Shown: positions 17,908 to 27,576 of the stretch, in pieces
How positions within the stretch are numbered: the stretch's first letter is position 1
How the letters are laid out: every line of letters starts with the position of its first letter
Assembly: GCA_016841625.1 (NCBI GenBank)
Contig: JAENYU010000001.1
Coordinates: 1 to 64,000, forward strand
Direction: 5' to 3'
Source: Methanobacteriota archaeon
GTDB taxonomy: Archaea; Halobacteriota; Methanosarcinia; Methanosarcinales; Methanosarcinaceae
DNA: 64,000 bases
Notes under the pieces: generated by a model
Databases searched by the model: none
What the model saw: only the letters and a program-made list of their open reading frames with translations
What the model was told of the DNA's origin: nothing
Translations under genes and position numbers: made by a program

Positions 17908-18429
17908 ATGTCTGTAGAAGCGGCGTTAGCAGAAATTCTTCGGGCCGTGCCCGACTGGTGTGCAACTATGATCATAGCTGCGCTCCCTATCTCCGAACTG
18001 AGAGGGGCAATTCCGGTTGCAATGGGAGTCTACGGGATGGGGCCACTTCCAGCTTATTTTTTCTCGGTGCTTGGCAACATGCTCCCGGTAGTTCCTCTCC
18101 TGCTCTTCCTCGAGCCGGTTTCGGACTTCCTCAGGCGTTTCAGAATTTTTGACATCTTCTTTTCCTGGCTTTTCGAAAGGACCCGTCGCAACCACAGTGA
18201 AAGGTTTGAAAAATACGGGACCCTTGCCCTGACTCTCTTCGTAGCCGTTCCCCTTCCTGTTACCGGGGCCTGGACAGGTTGCGCGGCAGCTTTCGTCTTC
18301 GGGATCAAGTTCAGGCACTCCTTGCCGGCAATTCTTGCCGGGATCATGATTGCCGGGGTAATCGTAACAACTCTTACGGTGATGGGTATAGGACTCGCTG
18401 ACCTGCTTTTAGGCGGGCTTACCGGGTAA
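17908..18429 (+). CDS. Small multidrug export-family membrane protein
   Basis: About 173 residues from ATG 17908 (GGTGA upstream; in-frame TTG at 17896 is less likely). Four to five membrane spans and the ISELRGAIPVAMGVYGM motif near residue 30, followed by GNMLPVVPLLLFLEP, fit the Sm_multidrug_ex family (PF06695). The family name rests on little experimental work. It follows rfcS by 70 nt on the same strand. Confidence 0.8.
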   Translation: MSVEAALAEILRAVPDWCATMIIAALPISELRGAIPVAMGVYGMGPLPAYFFSVLGNMLPVVPLLLFLEPVSDFLRRFRIFDIFFSWLFERTRRNHSERFEKYGTLALTLFVAVPLPVTGAWTGCAAAFVFGIKFRHSLPAILAGIMIAGVIVTTLTVMGIGLADLLLGGLTG

Positions 18430-18692
18430 AACTTAGCGGTTCCGTTCTTTTCCGTAAAGGTCCTCTCTCCCTTTCCCCTTCCCCCCTTAACGATTACGGT
18501 TTCCCTGATCACTTTTTCCGTCCCCTGTACTGATGTTCGAAATCTTCATATACCTTAACAATGTCAAATATATCATCAACAGAACAAATATAAATTTAGT
18601 TTTATATTTAGATCTTAACTCTTGCTCATTAATTAATAAGGTACATTTTCCCCGCTGTCTGGAAATTATTTGGAATTTTAGAGGCGATTGTA

Positions 18693-18956
18693 ATGGCAAA
18701 GGCAGATAAGAAAAACAAGAAAATAGTTCAGTCCGAAATGTGCATTGGGTGCGGGATCTGTTATTCCGTCTGCCCCGTGAACGCAAAGCTGATTAAAAAT
18801 GATGATTTTGATCCCGATACCGCTGACCTTGCGCTCAGGGTTATTGACGGAAGGGCTGTTATTGATGATGAGTTCTGCGTCCGTTGCGGGGCCTGTTCAA
18901 AAATCTGTCCTGTGGAATCCCTCACCGTCGTTGAAGTGGAATCCGCATCTGCATAA
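18693..18956 (+). CDS. Two-cluster [4Fe-4S] ferredoxin
   Basis: An 87-residue ferredoxin with CIGCGICYSVCP near residue 17 and CVRCGACSKICP near 62, separated by a 33-residue insert (KLIKNDDFDPDTADLALRVI region) longer than in classic clostridial ferredoxins. Lys-rich N-terminus. Such inserted forms appear as subunits of formylmethanofuran dehydrogenase-type systems, but no partner lies next to it. AGAGG precedes the ATG. Confidence 0.88.
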   Translation: MAKADKKNKKIVQSEMCIGCGICYSVCPVNAKLIKNDDFDPDTADLALRVIDGRAVIDDEFCVRCGACSKICPVESLTVVEVESASA

Positions 18957-19056
18957 GCAGATATCGGTAGGATGGAAAAAATAGGGAAATGCTGCTTTCC
19001 AGCATTTCGTTTTCTAATTTTTAGATTTCCTGATATTCAGTTCACTTTAAAGTATT

Positions 19057-19266
19057 TTACAGCATTTCTTTTGCTAATTTTATATCTTCGGCTTTTACGG
19101 TTTTTCTGCCTGCGTGTTCTGCAAGTTTTATGGCTTCTCTGGAGATATCAAGTCCGTATTCTTCCAGAATATCCGTAAGGGCCATCCCTGCACTTTCACT
19201 GACTCTCTGAGCGCCTGCAGTTCTTATTAAACGTTCTATTGGTGCAAATGGTATAACTTTAGCCAT
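19057..19266 (-). CDS. Archaeal histone
   Basis: A 69-residue histone-fold protein (HMf family) that wraps DNA as dimers and longer stacks. PFAPIERLIRTAGAQRVS at the start, the central helix, and GRKTVKAEDIKLAKEML at the end give the three-helix fold. No tails. Monocistronic and minus strand. Confidence 0.95.
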   Translation of the reverse strand: MAKVIPFAPIERLIRTAGAQRVSESAGMALTDILEEYGLDISREAIKLAEHAGRKTVKAEDIKLAKEML

Positions 19267-19333
19267 ATTATCCTCCGATTATCTTCAATTAGTAATATGA
19301 ATCCTTTTCAATCTTTGATTTTGTAATTAAATC

Positions 19334-19341
19334 CTTATATA
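19334..19341 (-). promoter_or_regulatory. TATA box of the histone gene
   Basis: TATATAAG on the minus strand, 68-75 nt upstream of the histone ATG, is a consensus-like archaeal TATA box. The rest of the gap to 19657 is T-rich with no supported gene. Confidence 0.55.
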
Positions 19342-19657
19342 CTTTTGCTTATATCGGGGTATTTTTTAGAGTTTTTTCAGCTTTTAATGGCTTTTTACCC
19401 CTTTATTTACTCCATGGGGCTCTTCAATTTCTTTGTTACCCTTCCCCTATTTCCAGAGGGATTTTTCTTTTCTTAAAACCTCTTATATGCATTTTTTTGA
19501 CTCTTGATAAGTTATCTCCTCTGTTTTTTCGCAATCATTAGCCTGTAATTATCTCTTATCTATACCCCTTTGGATCTCCCTCACAAAAATCCCTGAAAAT
19601 ATACTGGCGTTCCTCTTTTCGAAATCTTGATATTACATTATCCGAATCTAAACAAAT

Positions 19658-20620
19658 ATGCTTTTAAAGGAAGTCCTTGACGTCGGTGAAGAGATCTATT
19701 TTGTTGAAGAAAGCTATCCTGCCCAGCGGAACATCGGTCCCACCCTTCATTACCTGAAAGGGGTCCGGACTTTTCTGGAAAACCAGCGTTTCCGGCTTCT
19801 CAGGGTTCGGAACGGGGAGGAAACGCTAGGTCTCTTGCTCTTCAATACCGGTGATGAGGACGTTCCTGTGGATTTCTGGTCCGTGTTTACGGGATCCCTT
19901 GCGGCGCCCTCCCAAAAAGCGGAGTTTGAGTTCCTTGCCGGTTCCATTTTTTCCCTCAATCCCCCCGAAAGAGAGCTTGAAGTTTCTCCTGAACTCTGGA
20001 GGGACGCAGTAAACGAATATTACTCCCTCATGCTCGTGAACCGGAACCTCTGTCCCGAATGTAGCACAAGGCCCGAATCCTACGGAAGTGTTTTTTCCGA
20101 ACAGCGGGTGAAAAGGGTTTCGGAAATTTTCCAAAACCTGGAAAAAAAGGGGTTTTCGCTTGAAGGCAGGGTGCTCGAAGTTTGCTGCGGGAACGGGATG
20201 TCTACCCTGGCTCTCTACCGGCTTGGTCTGGACCCCCTTGCACTGGAGGTGAACAAGTGCACGGTCTGCCAGGGGCTTGAGCACGGGGTGCTTAACCCGA
20301 AAAAAGCCCTTGTAATGGACGCAACGCAAGTTTCCCGGTACTTCGAGCCCGGGAGTTTCGATGTCGTTGTAGGTTTCATGCTGGGTCTGGTCTATGAATT
20401 TAACAAGGATCTCTGGACAGGAATCGTGAACGAAGCTGCAAAAGTCGTAACAGAAGGTGGTCTTTTGCTTTTCACTGTAAAAAGCAGGCCCGAAATAGAG
20501 ATCCTGGCCAAAGCTCTTCGCGGGGCAGGAGTCGAAGGGGAAATAGTGGACAACACGGACGCTGATGGCGTGTTTGATCAGTGGTATTTTGTGGGTAAGA
20601 AATATTTATATAAATGTTAA
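19658..20620 (+). CDS. SAM-dependent methyltransferase-like protein
   Basis: A 320-residue protein. Residues about 170-290 form a class I methyltransferase fold: motif I VLEVCCGNGMSTLAL near 172, an acidic residue after the second strand (ALEVNK), and FDVVVGFMLGLVYEF as motif II/III. The N-terminal 165 residues are an unrecognised domain with a CPECSTRPESYGS stretch that may bind metal. Substrate unknown. It stands alone. Confidence 0.75.
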   Translation: MLLKEVLDVGEEIYFVEESYPAQRNIGPTLHYLKGVRTFLENQRFRLLRVRNGEETLGLLLFNTGDEDVPVDFWSVFTGSLAAPSQKAEFEFLAGSIFSLNPPERELEVSPELWRDAVNEYYSLMLVNRNLCPECSTRPESYGSVFSEQRVKRVSEIFQNLEKKGFSLEGRVLEVCCGNGMSTLALYRLGLDPLALEVNKCTVCQGLEHGVLNPKKALVMDATQVSRYFEPGSFDVVVGFMLGLVYEFNKDLWTGIVNEAAKVVTEGGLLLFTVKSRPEIEILAKALRGAGVEGEIVDNTDADGVFDQWYFVGKKYLYKC

Positions 20621-20641
20621 TAATATTAATGTTAATTTCCT

Positions 20642-20730
20642 GCCCCGCTGTATGTAAAAATAATCTCCCGGTCCAGTGTATGTAAGAATAGTTTCCTACT
20701 CCAGTGTATGGATCATTAAGCTCCGGGATG
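20642..20730 (+). repeat. Degenerate direct repeats of about 29 nt
   Basis: Three imperfect units share the core CCAGTGTATG(TAA) with variable tails (20650, 20673 and 20702 regions). They lie just after the methyltransferase gene. Too divergent and unspaced for a CRISPR. Confidence 0.5.
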
Positions 20731-21001
20731 CGTAAACCATTTATGTAGGAGGGGGGCGTACCCTTGCAAATTCTCTTTACTTTTTTATAACTTTCCCTTC
20801 TTCCTTTCCAAATCTTCCGGGCTTTCAGGCTATTGCGTTAACAGGCTTCTTTGTTGACAAATCAGCAGATTTTTTTTCGTAATCGGTGGCAACCTCCTGA
20901 TACTTTCATTTATTTTTTAATGTCAACGCCAGCGAAAAGTATATTACTTGTTAACAATACTAATGTATATTATTTCTGAACAACGCAAATATTTGTCGAG
21001 T

Positions 21002-21022
21002 TTTGTGAGTGCTGCTCACAAA
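21002..21022 (+). promoter_or_regulatory. Perfect hairpin upstream of pycB
   Basis: TTTGTGAG-TGCTG-CTCACAAA is a perfect 8-bp inverted repeat 435 nt before pycB. A second pair, CCTTAGC (21103-21109) and GCTAAGG (21130-21136), competes with CCCTT/AAGGG (21102-21106 and 21119-21123). The 830-nt gap 20621-21455 holds no supported gene and may be a long leader. Confidence 0.4.
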
Positions 21023-21455
21023 TATCGATTTTCTGAATTATCCTTACAAATGAGCGATTGTGCTTCAATTATTCTGAAATCAATCTTAAGAAGTCAACCA
21101 CCCCTTAGCTAAATACTCAAGGGTTTCTTGCTAAGGTTTTATGAAATTAATCGTAATTAACTGTAATTGAACTCAATTATATCAGTGTTTACTTATAACA
21201 GTGTTAAACTGGAATCCATTGCAACAAGAATCTGCTTCAACAGGGATTCACTGCGATGAAGATCCAATGGACAATATCCAGATAATCGAAGTTACGACAT
21301 TAAAATTAGGATAATTTTAATTAAAACCTTAAATTTCAAATCAAGGTGAATAAATTGCAAAATACTTTCAATTCCGGAGATTCTCGTTGGTTCCGGAAAA
21401 CCCCACTGAAATGACGTATACCGTTGTTTCGGTTCAATCTTAAAGAGGTTCATCC

Positions 21456-23174
21456 ATGAGTGTAAAAATTACTGAAACCGTCCTCCGGGATGCACACCAG
21501 TCCCTCCTGGCCACCAGGATGCGGACCCGGGACATGCTCGAAGTGGTTGAACAGCTGGACCAGGTCGGATATTTCTCCCTCGAAATGTGGGGGGGTGCCA
21601 CCTTTGACAGCTGTATCCGTTACCTGAATGAAGATCCCTGGCAGCGTCTCAGGGATATTAAGAAAAAAATGGACAATACCTATGCCCAGATGCTTCTTCG
21701 GGGGCAGAACCTTGTCGGGTACCGTCACTATTCTGATGATGTGGTTGAAAAGTTCGTTACCAGGGCTTATGAAAACGGAATTGACATTTTCCGGGTCTTT
21801 GACGCTGTCAACGACATCCGGAACATGGAACTCTCGATCAAGGTCGCAAAGGGCCTTGGAGCCCATGTCCAGGGTACGGTCTGCTACACCATAAGTCCGG
21901 TGCATACCGTGGAGAAATATGTGCAACTCGCAAAACAGCTCGAAGAACTCGAGTGCGATTCCCTCTGCATCAAGGACATGGCCGGGCTCCTTGCCCCCAG
22001 TGAGGCTACAAGTATAATCACTGCCATGAAAAAGGAAATCTCCATCCCCATATCCCTGCACTGCCACTGTACCTCGGGAATGGCTCCCATGAGCTATATG
22101 GCAGGCTGTGAGGCAGGAGTCGACATCCTTGACACTGCAATCTCTCCCCTTGCCTGGGGCACTTCCCAGCCCCCCACGGAAACTGTCGTGGCTGCCCTCA
22201 AGAATACTCCCTACGACACGGGGCTTGACCTCGGGGCTTTTGAGGAAGTTGTCCGGTATTTCAAGGAACTCAAGGAAAAGTACAGAGGGATTCTGGACCC
22301 GATTTCCGAGCAGATCGACACCAACGTCCTGATCTACCAGATCCCGGGCGGCATGCTCTCTAACCTGGTCTCCCAGCTAAAGGAACAGAATGCCCTTGAC
22401 AAGTACGGCGCGGTGCTTGATGAAATGCCCAGGGTCAGGGCCGAACTCGGGTATCCTCCCCTTGTCACTCCTACCAGCCAGATCGTGGGTACCCAGGCCG
22501 TACTTAACGTGCTCATGGGTGAGCGCTACAAGGTCATCCCGAAAGAAGTCAAGGACTACGTGCGCGGACTCTACGGGCGCTCTCCTGCTCCCATCAGCCC
22601 GGAAATTATCGGGAAAGTCATCGGGGACGAAGAACCCATCCACTGCCGCCCGGCTGACCTCCTGAAGCCCGAGTATGAGAAACGGAAGAAGGAGGCTGAG
22701 GAGCTAGGCATTGCCAATTCCGAGGATGACATCCTGACCTACATCCTCTACCCGGCTATCGCTCCCAAGTTCCTGAAAGGGGAGATGGAAGAAGAAGCCC
22801 TGGCAGTTATGGCTCCGAAACCCGCTACTCCGCAGGAATACGCGATCCCCACTGAATTCAAAGTCACGGTGGACGATGAGGTCTTCGAGGTCAAGGTAGA
22901 GCCCACGGGTGGGGTTTCCATATCCGAATCCGCGCCCGCGAAGCTGACTGCCGAGTCCGTCAAGGGCGCTGTTACCAGTTCTATGCAGGGTATGGTGCTC
23001 TCTATCAAGGTCAAGGTCGAGGACCTCGTTGAGGAAGGGGACATCGTTGCGGTCATTGAAGCCATGAAGATGGAAAATACGGTCCATGCCCCGCATTCGG
23101 GTACCGTGAAGGAAATTTTCGTTGCCGAAGGGGATATCATGGCTCCCGGTGACCTGATCCTAGCAATCGAGTGA
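21456..23174 (+). CDS. pycB: Pyruvate carboxylase subunit B
   Basis: A 572-residue carboxyltransferase subunit that transfers CO2 from biotin to pyruvate, giving oxaloacetate for the incomplete reductive TCA path. The TIM-barrel begins with TVLRDAHQSLLATRMRTRDM near residue 7 and has the metal-binding HCHCTSGMA near 197. Residues about 500-572 are the biotinyl domain; the biotin Lys lies in EAMKMEN at residue 538. Start ATG behind AAAGAGG. It precedes pycA by 21 nt. Confidence 0.95.
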   Translation: MSVKITETVLRDAHQSLLATRMRTRDMLEVVEQLDQVGYFSLEMWGGATFDSCIRYLNEDPWQRLRDIKKKMDNTYAQMLLRGQNLVGYRHYSDDVVEKFVTRAYENGIDIFRVFDAVNDIRNMELSIKVAKGLGAHVQGTVCYTISPVHTVEKYVQLAKQLEELECDSLCIKDMAGLLAPSEATSIITAMKKEISIPISLHCHCTSGMAPMSYMAGCEAGVDILDTAISPLAWGTSQPPTETVVAALKNTPYDTGLDLGAFEEVVRYFKELKEKYRGILDPISEQIDTNVLIYQIPGGMLSNLVSQLKEQNALDKYGAVLDEMPRVRAELGYPPLVTPTSQIVGTQAVLNVLMGERYKVIPKEVKDYVRGLYGRSPAPISPEIIGKVIGDEEPIHCRPADLLKPEYEKRKKEAEELGIANSEDDILTYILYPAIAPKFLKGEMEEEALAVMAPKPATPQEYAIPTEFKVTVDDEVFEVKVEPTGGVSISESAPAKLTAESVKGAVTSSMQGMVLSIKVKVEDLVEEGDIVAVIEAMKMENTVHAPHSGTVKEIFVAEGDIMAPGDLILAIE

Positions 23175-23195
23175 TACAAGTGAGCGGAGGGTATC

Positions 23196-24677
23196 ATGTT
23201 TAAAAAAGTATTGGTTGCAAACCGCGGAGAAATCGCCATCAGGGTTATGCGTGCCTGCCGAGAAATGGGTATCGCCACGGTTGCAGTGTGTTCGGAGGCG
23301 GATAAAAACGCCCTCTTTGCCAAGTATGCCGATGAGGCCTACCTGATAGGCCCGGCCCCTACCAGCCAGAGCTACCTGAACATGGACGCCATTATCGAGG
23401 TCGCACAAAAAACCGGGACCGATGCCATCCATCCTGGCTACGGCTTCCTCTCAGAAAACCCTGCCTTTGCAAAGCGCTGTGAGGACGAAGGCATTATCTT
23501 CATAGGTCCGCCGAGCCACGTGATTGCCGAGATGGGCAGTAAGATCCGGGCCAGGAACCTGATGATAAAAGCCGGGGTTCCCGTGGTTCCCGGCACGAAG
23601 GACGCCGTTGAAGATGTGGACAAGGCTCTGGAAATGGCGGAAGAGATCGGGTATCCGGTCCTGTTGAAGGCTTCTGCCGGAGGCGGTGGGATCGGGATGA
23701 AGGTTGTGCACTCAAAGGAAGAGTTTGCTGCCGCCCTCAACTCTACCCGGCAGATGGCAGGTTCGGCTTTCGGGGATTCTTCCGTGTTTATCGAAAAGTA
23801 TGTGGAAGAGCCGCGGCACATTGAGATCCAGATACTGGCTGATTCTTACGGAAACACCGTCTACCTCTCGGACAGGGAATGTTCCATCCAGAGAAGGCAC
23901 CAGAAACTCATCGAAGAAGCGCCTTCCCCGATCATGACTCCCAAACTCCTTAAAGAGATGGGGGAATCGGCAGCCAAGGTCGCAAAGGCTATCGGGTATG
24001 TGAACGCAGGGACTGTGGAGTTCCTTTATTCGAAGGGCAACTACTATTTCCTCGAAGTCAACACTCGCCTGCAGGTGGAGCACGGGATCACGGAGATGGT
24101 AACGGGAATAGATATCGTGAAGGAACAGCTCAGGGTAGCCTGTGGAGAAAAGCTCGAATTTGAGCAGGAAGATATCTCCATTAACGGGCATGCTATCGAA
24201 TGCAGGATCAACGCCGAAGACCCCCTCAACGACTTTGCCCCCTCTCCGGGGAAGATCCGGAGGTACCGCTCGGCCGGCGGGCCGGGAATCCGGGTTGACA
24301 GTGGGGTACACATGGGCTACACGATCTCCCCGTTTTACGATTCAATGATCTCAAAGCTCTGCGTATGGGGCAGGACCCGGGATGAAGCAATCGCCAGGAT
24401 GCAAAGAGCTCTCTACGAATATGTGGTTGTAGGGGTAACTACCAATATTCCTTTCCATAAGGCGGTCATGCGAAATCCGGCGTTCAGGAAAGGCGACCTT
24501 ACAACCGGTTTTATCGAGGAGCAGAACCTCCTGGAAGCCGTGGAAGCGGTTGTCATATCCGAGTCCGAAAAAGGGGCGACTCTGGCTTCGGCTCTGGAGG
24601 CAAAGGACAAGAAGGTTGCAGCGATTGCAGCCGCCGTAGAGAGCTATGTCAGCATGGCCAAGAAGACGCAGCGATAA
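23196..24677 (+). CDS. pycA: Pyruvate carboxylase subunit A (biotin carboxylase)
   Basis: A 493-residue ATP-dependent biotin carboxylase. [18 protein letters not shown] at the start, ATP-grasp glycine loop [12 protein letters not shown] near residue 160, [27 protein letters not shown] and the catalytic [12 protein letters not shown] near 290. The C-terminal 45 residues are Ala-rich. Subunit A forms an A4B4 enzyme with PycB. Ribosome site GGAGGG upstream of ATG. Confidence 0.96.
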   Translation: MFKKVLVANRGEIAIRVMRACREMGIATVAVCSEADKNALFAKYADEAYLIGPAPTSQSYLNMDAIIEVAQKTGTDAIHPGYGFLSENPAFAKRCEDEGIIFIGPPSHVIAEMGSKIRARNLMIKAGVPVVPGTKDAVEDVDKALEMAEEIGYPVLLKASAGGGGIGMKVVHSKEEFAAALNSTRQMAGSAFGDSSVFIEKYVEEPRHIEIQILADSYGNTVYLSDRECSIQRRHQKLIEEAPSPIMTPKLLKEMGESAAKVAKAIGYVNAGTVEFLYSKGNYYFLEVNTRLQVEHGITEMVTGIDIVKEQLRVACGEKLEFEQEDISINGHAIECRINAEDPLNDFAPSPGKIRRYRSAGGPGIRVDSGVHMGYTISPFYDSMISKLCVWGRTRDEAIARMQRALYEYVVVGVTTNIPFHKAVMRNPAFRKGDLTTGFIEEQNLLEAVEAVVISESEKGATLASALEAKDKKVAAIAAAVESYVSMAKKTQR

Positions 24678-24808
24678 TCTGGTCCTTTCTTCCTAAAAAA
24701 CGTGAAATTAACGTGAATATGCCAGAAACTCCGGTCTGTTTGGTATGAAGTACATGTTTGAATTAAGGTATTATACTGTGGAAAGCAACATTTGCATGGG
24801 GTGCACGG

Positions 24809-25786
24809 ATGGGAGATAAACGTTCTAGGATTATTAAGGCGCTTAAGGACGCACAGAAAACCCCTGTCTCAGGGGAAGAACTGGGACTCGAACTCGGAAT
24901 TTCCAGGACGATGGTCTGGAAGTACATAAAGTCCCTCCAGGCTGACGGCTATGAAATCGAATCGTCTCCCAAGAGGGGATACGTCCTGATGTCCGTGCCC
25001 CAGCTCCTTTATCCGGAGGAAATCAAGATGGGGCTTACAACAACCCTCCTCGGGAAAAATATCCATTATTTTGATGAAGTAAGCTCCACAAACAGTCTCG
25101 CAAAAGATATTGGTGCGTCCGAGGAAGAAGGGACGCTTGTGATCGCCGAGGTGCAGAATGGTGGAAGGGGCCGCATGGGGAGGGAATGGGTCTCTCCGCA
25201 AGGCGGGATCTGGATGTCCGTGCTCCTAAAACCCGGGATCCCACTCAGGCATGCTTCGCGGCTGACCCTTGTTGCAGGGCTTGCGGTTACGAATGTGATG
25301 CGGGACCTTGGACTCGATGCCCGTATCAAGTGGCCCAACGATGTGCGTATCAACGGGAAGAAAGTCTGCGGAATCCTGACCGAGGCAAAAGCTGAAGTGG
25401 ATCGCGTGGATTACGTGGTACTGGGGATCGGCATCAATGCCAACATGGACTTAAAAGATATTCCTGATCCCTTACGTTCCGGTTCTACGACCCTGAAAGC
25501 GGAACTGGGCAGGCATGTCCGGAGGGTACAGTTCCTCCAGGATCTGCTTTTCGAACTGGAACAGCAGTACATACGTTTCAAGACCCAGCAGTTTTCCCAG
25601 ATCCTGAACGACTGGCTTGCTCTTTCCGATACCATCGGAAGGGAGGTCAAGGTCACGACTCCTTCGCGGATTATCGAAGGTAAAGCAGTAGGGGTGACCT
25701 CTGACGGAGCTCTTGTGATAAGAAAAGCCGACAATACGAAAGAAGAGGTCATTGCAGGCAGATGTATCTATGCGCGGCCCAAGTAA
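24809..25786 (+). CDS. birA: Biotin-protein ligase with DNA-binding domain
   Basis: A 325-residue bifunctional BirA. Residues 1-62 form a winged helix (GEELGLELGISRTMVWKYIK). The ligase core has GGRGRMGREWVSPQGGIW near residue 114 and KWPNDVRINGKKVCGILTEA near 174. The C-terminal SH3-like domain is GREVKVTTPSRIIEG onward. It attaches biotin to PycB Lys538, and the DNA-binding domain suggests it represses pyc or biotin genes. Its distance of 131 nt from pycA suits a shared or separate promoter. Confidence 0.95.
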   Translation: MGDKRSRIIKALKDAQKTPVSGEELGLELGISRTMVWKYIKSLQADGYEIESSPKRGYVLMSVPQLLYPEEIKMGLTTTLLGKNIHYFDEVSSTNSLAKDIGASEEEGTLVIAEVQNGGRGRMGREWVSPQGGIWMSVLLKPGIPLRHASRLTLVAGLAVTNVMRDLGLDARIKWPNDVRINGKKVCGILTEAKAEVDRVDYVVLGIGINANMDLKDIPDPLRSGSTTLKAELGRHVRRVQFLQDLLFELEQQYIRFKTQQFSQILNDWLALSDTIGREVKVTTPSRIIEGKAVGVTSDGALVIRKADNTKEEVIAGRCIYARPK

Positions 25787-26408
25787 GTATCCGGGAAGGT
25801 ACCCGGGAAACGAAAAAAGGGGAATGCAGTTTTTCCCCTGCCTTATTTTTTCCCTTCTGGTGCTCATTTTTTTCCTGATCCATGCCTGTTATACAGCCTC
25901 TCCGGCAGCAGCTGCAGTGAATGAAAAGCGGCTTTCCATTATCCTGATTGATGGGGAGGACCTCTATGTAAGGTCTGGAGACTCCCATACCTTTTACCAG
26001 GGTTATCAGCTTTACGTGAAAGGTGCGGATGCCGATGCAAGCCGTGTCTGGCTCGAACTCAGCAGGGAGGGAGTTTCTCTGGAAGATACCATCGCCACCG
26101 AAGGTACTAATCTTGTTTATTCCCGGAACTCTACGGTATTACTGAACATAACTGTGGATACCATCTATGCAGGGACAGACGGAGCACTGGTCAGGTTTTC
26201 TCCGGTTTACCAGTACCTTGACCCGAAATATCCCAAGCCCCAAACCCCAAAGCCCCCTCTTCCCGAAAGCTCCGTAAACAACTCCTCTCTGCTCAATGGT
26301 CCTGAATATCAGGCAAAAGGTTTTGATACACCCGTTTTCCTCCTGAGTTTGGGAAGCTTGCTCTTCTTTATGGGCATTTTTGCAGGGCGAACCAGGGAAA
26401 AAAAGTAG
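25770..26408 (+). CDS. S-layer-like domain membrane protein
   Basis: About 212 residues from ATG 25770, overlapping birA by 17 nt; another ATG at 25824 sits directly after GGGGA. A membrane span (residues about 20-45) leads to an exported domain: EDLYVRSGDSHTFYQGYQLYV, then ADASRVWLELSREGVSLEDT and a strand-rich stretch resembling one half of the Methanosarcina S-layer domain. A Pro-rich linker (PKPQTPKPPLPE) and a second span with a basic tail end the protein. Role unknown; coupling to birA may be only positional. Confidence 0.6.
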   Translation: MRGPSKYPGRYPGNEKRGMQFFPCLIFSLLVLIFFLIHACYTASPAAAAVNEKRLSIILIDGEDLYVRSGDSHTFYQGYQLYVKGADADASRVWLELSREGVSLEDTIATEGTNLVYSRNSTVLLNITVDTIYAGTDGALVRFSPVYQYLDPKYPKPQTPKPPLPESSVNNSSLLNGPEYQAKGFDTPVFLLSLGSLLFFMGIFAGRTREKK

Positions 26409-26428
26409 GAACGGTAGTGATACAAAAT

Positions 26429-26520
26429 AAATCAATCGAAGAAATCAATCGAAGAGCTCAATCGAAGAGCTCAATCGAAGAGCTCAATCGAAGAGCTCAA
26501 TCGAAGAAATCAATCGAAGA
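26429..26520 (+). repeat. 13-nt tandem repeat (AGCTCAATCGAAG)
   Basis: About seven head-to-tail units; four are AGCTCAATCGAAG and the outer ones AAATCAATCGAAG. Placed between convergent genes. No spacers, so not CRISPR. Confidence 0.9.
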
Positions 26521-26524
26521 AAAA

Positions 26525-26552
26525 TAACAAAACCCGCCTTAAGGACGGGCTC
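26525..26552 (-). terminator. Terminator of the coiled-coil gene pair
   Basis: On the minus strand CCCGTCC-TTAA-GGCGGG with one bulged T is followed by TTTTGTTATTTTT. It lies about 35 nt after the stop at 26584. Confidence 0.7.
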
Positions 26553-26583
26553 CTCACCGGGTGGTTCCGATCACCTTGTTTTT

Positions 26584-27546
26584 TCACTCTTTCGAGTTGA
26601 ACTTGACATCTCCTTTTTCAATCAGGAGTTTAAGGTCTTCAAGGCTCATACGGGCGTTTTTCTGAAGTTTTTCCCGGGCTGTACTGTGTTTCTGGCTAAC
26701 CTTGTTCTCGTCTTTTGTCAGCTGGACGTCCTTCAACCTATCGAGGTGTAAGGACAGTTCTTCTCTGGCGCTGGCAATGCCTGTTTTCAGGGGATCGATT
26801 TTTTCTTTGATTGCTTTTATGCTCGAGAACCTGTCCGTGAGCTGGGCATGGTACATATTTGCTTCTTTCCGGATTTCGTCAGCTGCCTTGAAGTTTTCGA
26901 GCATTTCAAGGTGGCAGGCCTGAGACTCATCGGAAAGAGCCTGGATCTTTTCGTGAAGTTCGTCGCCTTCCAGGTGGATTTCCTTGGATTCCGTGTATCT
27001 TTCCTGGATCTGGGCGTGAAGCTCGTTTGCTTTCCTGGCAGACTCCAGACGTTTTTCAAGGTCCTTTAGTTTCTGGTATATCTTTATCTCAACGGCAAGG
27101 GTGAGTTCTTTATCGAAGAATGCTTCCTGCTCGCTTTTGTAGGATTTGGTAAGGGATTCTGCGCTTCCATGGGAATGCCTGTTGCACTCGTCCCTTTCCT
27201 CCTTAAGTTCCGCGATACCGGAAAAAAGACCCTGAGTTTTGGAGTTTACGCTACTTCTTTTTTCCTTGTACTCGGATATCAGGCCGTTAATTTCATCCCG
27301 CCTTTTCCTGAGTTCCTGAGCTTTCTTGACCCGTTCCCTGACCTGCTGGTTTAAAGAGTCCCGTTTTTCTTTCAGTTCGTCGATATCGGTCCTGTGAATT
27401 TTCAGTTCCTTGAAAACCGAACTTAACTGCCTCTCACTCTTCTCTATCCTGTTCCTGAGCTCGTTTACCTTATTCTTCAGCTCCCGTTCGTTGAGGTCTG
27501 AAAGGTCGGCCGTTGCAATTTTTTCTGTTGAAACGTCGTTGTCCAT
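26584..27546 (-). CDS. Archaeal coiled-coil protein
   Basis: A 320-residue protein that is almost wholly heptad-patterned Glu/Lys/Leu helix from about residue 15 to 310, with a His/Cys-bearing break at DECNRHSHGSAES near 125 and another near HLEGDELHEKI. This pattern matches a widespread archaeal family often labelled phosphoserine phosphatase without any catalytic HAD motif; none is present here. No membrane span. It follows the second coiled-coil gene by 30 nt and is likely co-transcribed, perhaps as a partner. Confidence 0.75.
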   Translation of the reverse strand: MDNDVSTEKIATADLSDLNERELKNKVNELRNRIEKSERQLSSVFKELKIHRTDIDELKEKRDSLNQQVRERVKKAQELRKRRDEINGLISEYKEKRSSVNSKTQGLFSGIAELKEERDECNRHSHGSAESLTKSYKSEQEAFFDKELTLAVEIKIYQKLKDLEKRLESARKANELHAQIQERYTESKEIHLEGDELHEKIQALSDESQACHLEMLENFKAADEIRKEANMYHAQLTDRFSSIKAIKEKIDPLKTGIASAREELSLHLDRLKDVQLTKDENKVSQKHSTAREKLQKNARMSLEDLKLLIEKGDVKFNSKE

Positions 27547-27576
27547 GTACTACCACCCGCGTGTTTCCGGAAGTTC

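Noticed and set aside
20948-20957. TTGTTAACAA palindrome as a BirA operator
   Set aside because: It resembles bacterial biotin operator halves, but it stands alone, 500 nt before pycB, and such AT palindromes arise by chance here.
26429-26520. CRISPR array
   Set aside because: Units are contiguous 13-mers without spacers and there are no cas genes in the window.
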